The notes beneath the pieces were generated by a model, which was not told the DNA's origin, searched no databases, and saw only the letters and a list, made by a program, of their open reading frames with translations. The position numbers were made by a program, and so were the translations under genes. DNA of 64,000 nt, from positions 62,001 to 126,000 of the forward strand of contig JAYPEX010000008.1 in NCBI GenBank assembly GCA_038125995.1, in the 5' to 3' direction. This document shows positions 59,193 through 64,000 of the stretch, piece by piece. The stretch's first letter is position 1. The number at the start of each line of letters is the position of its first letter. This DNA is from MAG-120531 sp038125995 (GTDB taxonomy: Bacteria; Bacteroidota; Bacteroidia; Flavobacteriales; Flavobacteriaceae).

Positions 59193-60572
59193 ATGAAAAA
59201 AACTGCAACAATAATTGGAATTTCACTTTTCAGTAGCGTATTAACATTAGTACTTTTTATCACTTTAAAACCTGATTTGAATTCAACTTATTTAACCCAC
59301 GAAAAGCATCCTCCTTATTTTCAAACTAATTACTCTAGTGCTATTGTAGCTGGAGAATCTACAGATTTTACGACTGCTGCCGATAAAACCATCAATACGG
59401 TAGTCCATGTAAAAAATGTGACTGTAGCAAAATCAAATCCTCTTATGGAATTCTTTTACGGATACAAATACCAGGGAGATCCTCAAGTGGGTACTGGTTC
59501 AGGAGTCATTATTTCTCAAGATGGTTATATCGTCACTAATAATCACGTTATCGATAATTCAACAGAGTTAGAAGTGACCTTGAATAACAATAAAACCTAC
59601 AAGGCCACACTTGTTGGATCTGATCCAAACACTGATATCGCCCTTATCAAGATTGAACCAGAGGAAATACTTCCTTATTTAGCATTTGGTGATTCTGACG
59701 CTACAAAAATTGGTGAATGGGTACTAGCAGTGGGAAATCCTTTTAATCTTACTTCAACAGTAACAGCAGGAATCATCAGCGCTAAAGCGAGAGATCTTGG
59801 AAAAAATCAATCGTTTATTCAAACCGACGCAGCAGTTAATCCAGGGAATTCTGGAGGTGCTCTAGTGAATACCAATGGTGATCTGATAGGAATCAACACA
59901 GCAATCACATCGATGACTGGATCCTATATCGGATATTCCTTTGCAGTTCCAAGTAATATTGCAAAAAAAGTGGTTGAAGACATCATGGAATTCGGTACAG
60001 TTCAAAACGGAATATTAGGTATTTCTACCATTACTTCTCTTAAAGTTTTGGAAGAACAAATGGGCGTAAATGATCTCGAGGGTGTTTACATTCAGAGTAT
60101 TGAAGAGGGTTCAGGAGCTGAAAAGTCAAATCTAAAAGAAGGAGATATCATCAAAAAAATTGACCGTATTAAAGTGACAAAATTTGCTGATTTGACTACT
60201 TACCTCAAAGCCAAAAGACCTGGTGATATAGTTGAATTAGAAATCTCAAGAAATGGAACGATTGAATTGATTCCTGTGACCTTATCTGAACGAATGAGCA
60301 TCAATTTACCGATTCTTGGACTTACGGTTAAAAATCTCACTCGTTCTGATCAAAAATCCTATGGAGTTAAACGCGGTGTCAAAATAACTGACGTTCCTAG
60401 AAATTACCAAGGTTATGGTTTAGAAGGAAAGGTCATCACCAATGTGGATGACCAAGAAATCCACGACATCAACGACGCTAAGCACATTTTTGAAAACCTT
60501 CAAAGATTTCAAAGAATCGTCATTAGTATGGTGAATACTGATGGTGAAATTGAACGATTGATACTACAATAG
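59193..60572 (+). CDS. degQ: Trypsin-like serine protease, DegP/DegQ (HtrA) family
   Basis: Protein of 459 residues. N-terminal signal/membrane anchor (ATIIGISLFSSVLTLVLFI), protease domain with His118 (IVTNNHVIDN), Asp148 (DPNTDIALIKI) and Ser220 (VNPGNSGGALV), then two PDZ domains (about 260-360, with IEEGSGAEKSNLKEGDII; and about 370-459, with ITDVPRNYQGYGLEGKVITN). It degrades or holds misfolded envelope proteins. The Q-linker before the first PDZ is short. Usual length. DegP and DegQ cannot be separated by eye. Confidence 0.95.
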   Translation: MKKTATIIGISLFSSVLTLVLFITLKPDLNSTYLTHEKHPPYFQTNYSSAIVAGESTDFTTAADKTINTVVHVKNVTVAKSNPLMEFFYGYKYQGDPQVGTGSGVIISQDGYIVTNNHVIDNSTELEVTLNNNKTYKATLVGSDPNTDIALIKIEPEEILPYLAFGDSDATKIGEWVLAVGNPFNLTSTVTAGIISAKARDLGKNQSFIQTDAAVNPGNSGGALVNTNGDLIGINTAITSMTGSYIGYSFAVPSNIAKKVVEDIMEFGTVQNGILGISTITSLKVLEEQMGVNDLEGVYIQSIEEGSGAEKSNLKEGDIIKKIDRIKVTKFADLTTYLKAKRPGDIVELEISRNGTIELIPVTLSERMSINLPILGLTVKNLTRSDQKSYGVKRGVKITDVPRNYQGYGLEGKVITNVDDQEIHDINDAKHIFENLQRFQRIVISMVNTDGEIERLILQ

Positions 60573-60606
60573 AGTTTAAAGGCTTTTAATTTCGATGATT
60601 ATCAAC

Positions 60607-60614
60607 TATATTTG
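60607..60614 (+). promoter_or_regulatory. -7 element upstream of the coiled-coil protein gene (TATATTTG)
   Basis: Exact TAnnTTTG, 10 bases before ATG 60625 and 19 bases before ATG 60634. Confidence 0.55.
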
Positions 60615-60633
60615 ATATACATCGATGTATCAG

Positions 60634-61368
60634 ATGAAGTTAAAAGCCTTTAAATTATACCTAGTTCTTACCTGCTTTGGATTTCAGTTTTCTTTTGGTC
60701 AATCTCAATCTGCTGTTGATAGAACCAAGGAAGAGCTCAAGAGTTTAAACGAGATTCAAAGTCCTTCTATAGAAGAGCAATTTGAATATATTTTAGACAA
60801 AAGCTACAATTATTTGACTGATGACATTCCATTTGAGGTCATTAAAAACAGATATATTCTCGCTTTTAAAGAGAACTTAACGGATTCTCTAGCACTTCTT
60901 CAACAAAAAATAAATGCTCAAAAAGGTCTTGTTGATGAACTCTATCAACAGATTAATGCTTCAACAAATACGATAAATCAACTTGAATCCGACAAAAGCG
61001 ATCTCAGCACTCAGACATCAACGATCAACATTTTAGGATTTGCCATTGAAAAATCTCTGTTTAAACTTATAGTATTAAGTGTATTCACAGTACTGATCAT
61101 CGTTGTTGTAGTATTGATTTCAAAGCTTAAAGAAGCTAATGAAATTGTAGAAGAAGCCAAAAGTGAAGCTGAAGCTGCTCAAAAAGAACAAGAAAAGTTT
61201 AGAAGAACTTCCATGGAGCGTGAGCAAAAAATAAAAAGAGAGTTACTTAATTTGAGTAAACAAAATACTACTTCGATTAGCTCAAGTACAAATAATATAA
61301 GTTCTGCGCCAAAAAAGAAAGCACCTATAAAGAGCTCTACAACTGCAAAGAAATCTCCAAAAAAGTAG
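60634..61368 (+). CDS. Membrane-anchored coiled-coil protein of unknown function
   Basis: Protein of 244 residues from ATG 60634 (MKLKAFKLYLVLTCFGFQFSFGQ); ATG 60625 is an alternative adding three residues. Signal peptide, then a periplasmic helical part (SVDRTKEEL-like, with LQQKINAQKGLVDELYQQIN coiled coil), one membrane helix (FKLIVLSVFTVLIIVVVVLI, about 146-165), a second coiled coil with many Glu/Lys, and a Ser/Lys-rich tail ending KKSPKK. In related genomes this gene upstream of trmD has been labelled a tRNA methyltransferase; nothing in its sequence supports that. No function is assigned. Confidence 0.7.
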   Translation: MKLKAFKLYLVLTCFGFQFSFGQSQSAVDRTKEELKSLNEIQSPSIEEQFEYILDKSYNYLTDDIPFEVIKNRYILAFKENLTDSLALLQQKINAQKGLVDELYQQINASTNTINQLESDKSDLSTQTSTINILGFAIEKSLFKLIVLSVFTVLIIVVVVLISKLKEANEIVEEAKSEAEAAQKEQEKFRRTSMEREQKIKRELLNLSKQNTTSISSSTNNISSAPKKKAPIKSSTTAKKSPKK

Positions 61369-61398
61369 CATAAAGTAAATTATCTCATCCCTTTGGCT

Positions 61399-61406
61399 TA
61401 AATTTG
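61399..61406 (+). promoter_or_regulatory. -7 element of trmD (TAAATTTG)
   Basis: Exact TAnnTTTG, 4 bases before the trmD ATG. No -33 TTG at the usual distance. Predicts a leaderless transcript. Confidence 0.6.
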
Positions 61407-61410
61407 TGCC

Positions 61411-62097
61411 ATGAGAATTGATATCGTCACCCTACTTCCTGAACTTCTTAAAAGCCCTTTTGAAGCCTCAATAATGAAGAGAGCTATTGAAAAGGAGATC
61501 GTAGAAGTATACTTTCACAATTTGAGAGATTATACTGATTTGAGCTACAATCAAGTAGATGATTATCAATACGGAGGTGGTGCTGGAATGGTCTTAATGA
61601 TTGAACCCATCGACAAATGCATTTCGAAGCTCAAGAGTGAACGAAACTATGAAGAAGTTATCTATCTCACTCCTGACGGTGAAACGCTTAATCAACAAAT
61701 TGCCAACAATTTATCTCTAAAAGGTAACATCATCATGCTCTGTGGTCACTACAAAGGAATTGATCAACGTGCAAGAGACCTCCTGATCACTAAGGAGATT
61801 TCAATAGGAGACTATGTGCTTTCTGGTGGCGAATTAGGAGCAGCAGTTTTATGCGATGCCATAGTTCGATTACTACCTGGGGTCCTCAATGATGAAACTT
61901 CAGCCTTAACAGACTCTTTTCAGGATCATTTATTAGCTCCACCTGTATATACAAGACCAGCTTCTTACAAGGGTTTAAATGTTCCTGAGATTTTACTCAG
62001 TGGCAATTTTCCTAAAATCGAAAAGTGGAGAGAAGAACAAGCGCATAAAAGAACTGAAGAACGTCGCCCCGACCTTCTCGAAAACAATGAAAATTAA
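61411..62097 (+). CDS. trmD: tRNA (guanine-N1)-methyltransferase
   Basis: Protein of 228 residues, SPOUT family. It methylates G37 of tRNA. Seen: MRIDIVTLLPELLKSPFEAS, VDDYQYGGGAGMVLMIEPI, VIYLTPDGETLNQQIA, IIMLCGHYKGIDQRARD (knot), SIGDYVLSGGELGAAVLCDA and RLLPGVLNDETSALTDSF. Full length. It lies before rplS, the usual trmD-rplS neighbourhood, though rpsP and rimM are absent. Confidence 0.97.
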   Translation: MRIDIVTLLPELLKSPFEASIMKRAIEKEIVEVYFHNLRDYTDLSYNQVDDYQYGGGAGMVLMIEPIDKCISKLKSERNYEEVIYLTPDGETLNQQIANNLSLKGNIIMLCGHYKGIDQRARDLLITKEISIGDYVLSGGELGAAVLCDAIVRLLPGVLNDETSALTDSFQDHLLAPPVYTRPASYKGLNVPEILLSGNFPKIEKWREEQAHKRTEERRPDLLENNEN

Positions 62098-62108
62098 GCG
62101 GATTTTTA

Positions 62109-62140
62109 TTTGTAGATTCAAGGGACAAGTACTAAATTTG
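62109..62140 (+). promoter_or_regulatory. rplS promoter (TTTG-N20-TAAATTTG)
   Basis: TTTG at 62109-62112, a 20-base spacer, and TAAATTTG at 62133-62140: both elements of the Bacteroidota consensus. The leader to the rplS ATG is about 67 bases, long for this window, and has no clear hairpin. Confidence 0.7.
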
Positions 62141-62211
62141 CAGTCGATTAAATTCAACCTCTGACGATACCCGTGAATGTTGCTTTTAACTAATAATAAG
62201 AAAAATATACA

Positions 62212-62562
62212 ATGGAGTCATTAATTAAGTTTGTACAAGACGAATTTGTTCAAAAGAAAGAACTTCCTGATTTCTCATCTGGTGATACAATTACTGTTTA
62301 TTACGAAATCAAGGAAGGTGAAAAAACGAGAACTCAGTTTTTTAGAGGTGTAGTTATTCAACGTAGAGGTACTGGTTCATCTGAAACCTTTACTATTAGA
62401 AAAATGTCAGGAACTGTTGGAGTTGAGCGTATCTTCCCAATCAATCTTCCTGCACTACAAAAAATTGAAGTTAACAAAAAAGGTAAAGTTCGTCGTTCTA
62501 GAATATACTACTTTAAACAACTTAGAGGTAAGAAAGCTAGAATTAAAGAGGTTAGATCTTAA
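62212..62562 (+). CDS. rplS: 50S ribosomal protein L19
   Basis: Protein of 116 residues. Seen: PDFSSGDTITVYYEIKEGEK, RTQFFRGVVIQRRGTGSSET, FTIRKMSGTVGVERIFPINL and RRSRIYYFKQLRGKKARIKE. L19 lies at the subunit interface of the 50S particle. It has a strong promoter of its own and a terminator, so it is separable from trmD. Confidence 0.98.
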   Translation: MESLIKFVQDEFVQKKELPDFSSGDTITVYYEIKEGEKTRTQFFRGVVIQRRGTGSSETFTIRKMSGTVGVERIFPINLPALQKIEVNKKGKVRRSRIYYFKQLRGKKARIKEVRS

Positions 62563-62584
62563 TTCAAACTTATCTGTTACAATT

Positions 62585-62624
62585 AAAATCCCCATAGCGA
62601 CTATAGAGTTATGGGGATTTTTTA
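62585..62624 (+). terminator. Rho-independent terminator of rplS
   Basis: Stem AAAATCCCCATA/TATGGGGATTTT (62585-62596 with 62610-62621), 13-base loop, followed by further T. 22 bases after the rplS stop. Confidence 0.9.
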
Positions 62625-62654
62625 AAATTATTATTCTACAAAACAAACAGCTTT

Positions 62655-64000
62655 ATGTCCACAATCATATACACTAAAACTGATGAAGCTCCAGCTTTAG
62701 CTACTCAGTCACTATTGCCAATTGTAAAAACATTTACCAAACACGCATCAATTGAAATTGAAACAAAAGATATTTCTCTTGCAGGAAGAATCATTGCTCA
62801 ATTCCCAGAGCGTCTGAAAGAAGATCAACGTATTAACGATGATTTAGCTTTATTAGGTGACTTAGCTAAAAAGGATGGTACCAATATTATTAAACTTCCA
62901 AACATTAGTGCTTCTATTCCACAGTTAAAGGCTGCGATTATGGAATTACAAGATAAAGGTTACAACTTACCTAACTATCCTGATTCTCCTGCAAATGAAT
63001 TAGAGTCAGAGATTAAAGCTAGTTACGATAAAATTAAAGGGTCAGCTGTAAACCCAATATTAAGAGAAGGTAACTCGGATAGACGTGCTCCAAAGGCAGT
63101 TAAGAATTTTGCTAAGAAAAATCCACACAGTATGGGTTCATGGTCAAAGGATTCAAAAACTGCTGTTGCAACTATGGATGGTGGAGATTTTAAATCAAAT
63201 GAGAAATCAGTTACCATTAACAAAGCAACTTCCATCAAAATTGTTTTAAATTCAAATGATGGATCTCAAAAAGAACTCAAAGGAAATTTAAACTTACAGG
63301 CAGGAGAAATCATCGATGCGACTGTTATGAATAAGTCTGCATTAATTAATTTCTTAAAAAATTCGTTTCTAAAGGCTAAAGAAGAGGGAGTATTATTATC
63401 ACTTCACCTAAAAGCAACCATGATGAAAGTTTCAGATCCAATCATCTTTGGTATGGCTGTTGAAGTTTTCTTCCAAGACGTGTTCTCAAAACACGGTGAA
63501 TTATTAAAATCTATCGATGTTAACCCAAATGATGGTTTAGACACCATGCTTTCAAAGATTGACGCTTTAGAAAAATCTGATAAAGAACTTTTACTAACAG
63601 CAGTTGAAAACGCTATCAATGATGGTGCTGATTTAGCTATGGTTAACTCTGATAAAGGAATTACTAACTTACATGTACCATCTGATGTAATCATTGATGC
63701 TTCAATGCCTGCAATGATCAGAAATGGAGGAAAGATGTGGGATAAAGAAGGAGAAGAAAGAGATACTTTAGCTGTTATTCCTGATAGCTCTTATGCCAGT
63801 GTCTATCAAGCTACTATCGAATACTGTAAAGAAAATGGTGCCTTAGATCCTTCTACTATGGGAACGGTTCCTAATGTAGGATTAATGGCACAAAAAGCTG
63901 AAGAATACGGATCTCATGATAAAACCTTCCAGATCGAAGCAGCCGGTACAGTTGATGTTATCGACAATGAAACAGGCGCTACTTTAATTCAGCATATTGT
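62655..64000 (+). CDS. icd: Isocitrate dehydrogenase (NADP), monomeric type; N-terminal 448 residues
   Basis: Open to the right edge from ATG 62655 (MSTIIYTKTDEAPALATQSL). Matches the large monomeric IDH family (about 740 residues), not the dimeric IDH: SLAGRIIAQFPERLKEDQRI, NIIKLPNISASIPQLKAAI, KIKGSAVNPILREGNSDRRA, HLKATMMKVSDPIIFG, MVNSDKGITNLHVPSDVIID and MGTVPNVGLMAQKAEEYGSH. It oxidises isocitrate to 2-oxoglutarate in the TCA cycle with NADP. The C-terminal 290 or so residues lie outside. No promoter is clear in the 30 bases after the rplS terminator. Confidence 0.96.
   Translation, partial: MSTIIYTKTDEAPALATQSLLPIVKTFTKHASIEIETKDISLAGRIIAQFPERLKEDQRINDDLALLGDLAKKDGTNIIKLPNISASIPQLKAAIMELQDKGYNLPNYPDSPANELESEIKASYDKIKGSAVNPILREGNSDRRAPKAVKNFAKKNPHSMGSWSKDSKTAVATMDGGDFKSNEKSVTINKATSIKIVLNSNDGSQKELKGNLNLQAGEIIDATVMNKSALINFLKNSFLKAKEEGVLLSLHLKATMMKVSDPIIFGMAVEVFFQDVFSKHGELLKSIDVNPNDGLDTMLSKIDALEKSDKELLLTAVENAINDGADLAMVNSDKGITNLHVPSDVIIDASMPAMIRNGGKMWDKEGEERDTLAVIPDSSYASVYQATIEYCKENGALDPSTMGTVPNVGLMAQKAEEYGSHDKTFQIEAAGTVDVIDNETGATLIQHI

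Noticed and set aside
63023..63694. Two minus-strand open frames inside icd
   Set aside because: They overlap a clear monomeric isocitrate dehydrogenase reading frame on the plus strand.
1..64000. Defence island, prophage, integron, CRISPR or tRNA cluster
   Set aside because: None was seen: gene order is core-type, there are no transposases, integrases or repeat arrays, and intergenic gaps are too short for hidden tRNA clusters.

Overview
The window looks like a chromosomal core segment of a Flavobacteriia-like Bacteroidota bacterium. Base composition is AT-rich. Promoters carry the Bacteroidota -7 element TAnnTTTG, Shine-Dalgarno sequences are rarely obvious, and several genes have lineage-typical forms: a PorD/DUF4835-type gene next to coaBC, a Bacteroidota-style short omega subunit, YtxJ, monomeric isocitrate dehydrogenase and a short LeuA. 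I see no prophage, insertion sequence, CRISPR array, tRNA or rRNA, and no gene-free stretch longer than 300 bases.

Layout. 1-4.2 kb is a minus-strand menaquinone block (menI, menF, menD, cvfB-like, start of menA), preceded by a secreted protein gene. 5.2-7.3 kb holds dnaK, divergent from sdaA, followed by an NTF2-like secreted protein, panB and an RluA-type pseudouridine synthase. 10.8-15.9 kb holds a helical-repeat protein gene divergent from leuA, a degenerate leuB-like gene and a TlpA-type lipoprotein. 16-25.8 kb holds pheT, an ABC-F ATPase, a thioredoxin-fold lipoprotein without its cysteines, transaldolase, an SDR enzyme, the SRP RNA gene, glutamine cyclotransferase and glyA. 25.9-30.2 kb holds ytxJ divergent from clpB, a TetR regulator and a histidine phosphatase. 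30.2-35.8 kb is a plus-strand run (smpB, pcm, a Gfo/Idh oxidoreductase, yggS, an exonuclease, a potassium channel, miaA). 35.8-51.5 kb is a long minus-strand block in several operons: a two-component system; coaE-ybbR-glycosyltransferase; fabI; bamD-rpoZ-coaBC-porD-recN; a DUF6913-like gene with dapA; and GNAT-prmC-ligA. 51.5-64 kb holds ribD-yigZ, a hotdog thioesterase, dnaA, an RsmI-like methyltransferase, a lysozyme-like protein, mltG, a GNAT enzyme, dapF, a DegQ-type protease, a coiled-coil membrane protein, trmD, rplS and the first 448 codons of icd.

How the genes work together. Most are housekeeping genes: menaquinone, CoA/pantothenate, diaminopimelate, leucine and riboflavin synthesis; translation (pheT, smpB, prmC, miaA, trmD, rplS); replication and repair (dnaA, ligA, recN); proteostasis (dnaK, clpB, degQ); and envelope assembly (bamD, mltG, porD). 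The gene order is compact. Six convergent pairs end with abutting or shared stop codons, and several tandem pairs overlap by 1, 4, 8 or 11 bases.

Three things stand out. First, the gene directly after leuA is a leuB homologue in which the residues aligning with the metal ligands, catalytic lysine and NAD loop have all changed. Second, the -7 element lies exactly 4 bases before the 5' end of the SRP RNA stem and at the same distance (4-5 bases) before the start codons of cvfB, menD, smpB, bamD, ribD and trmD, which predicts leaderless mRNAs. Third, two GACA-N3-TGTC inverted repeats with centres 32 bp apart lie between ytxJ and clpB.
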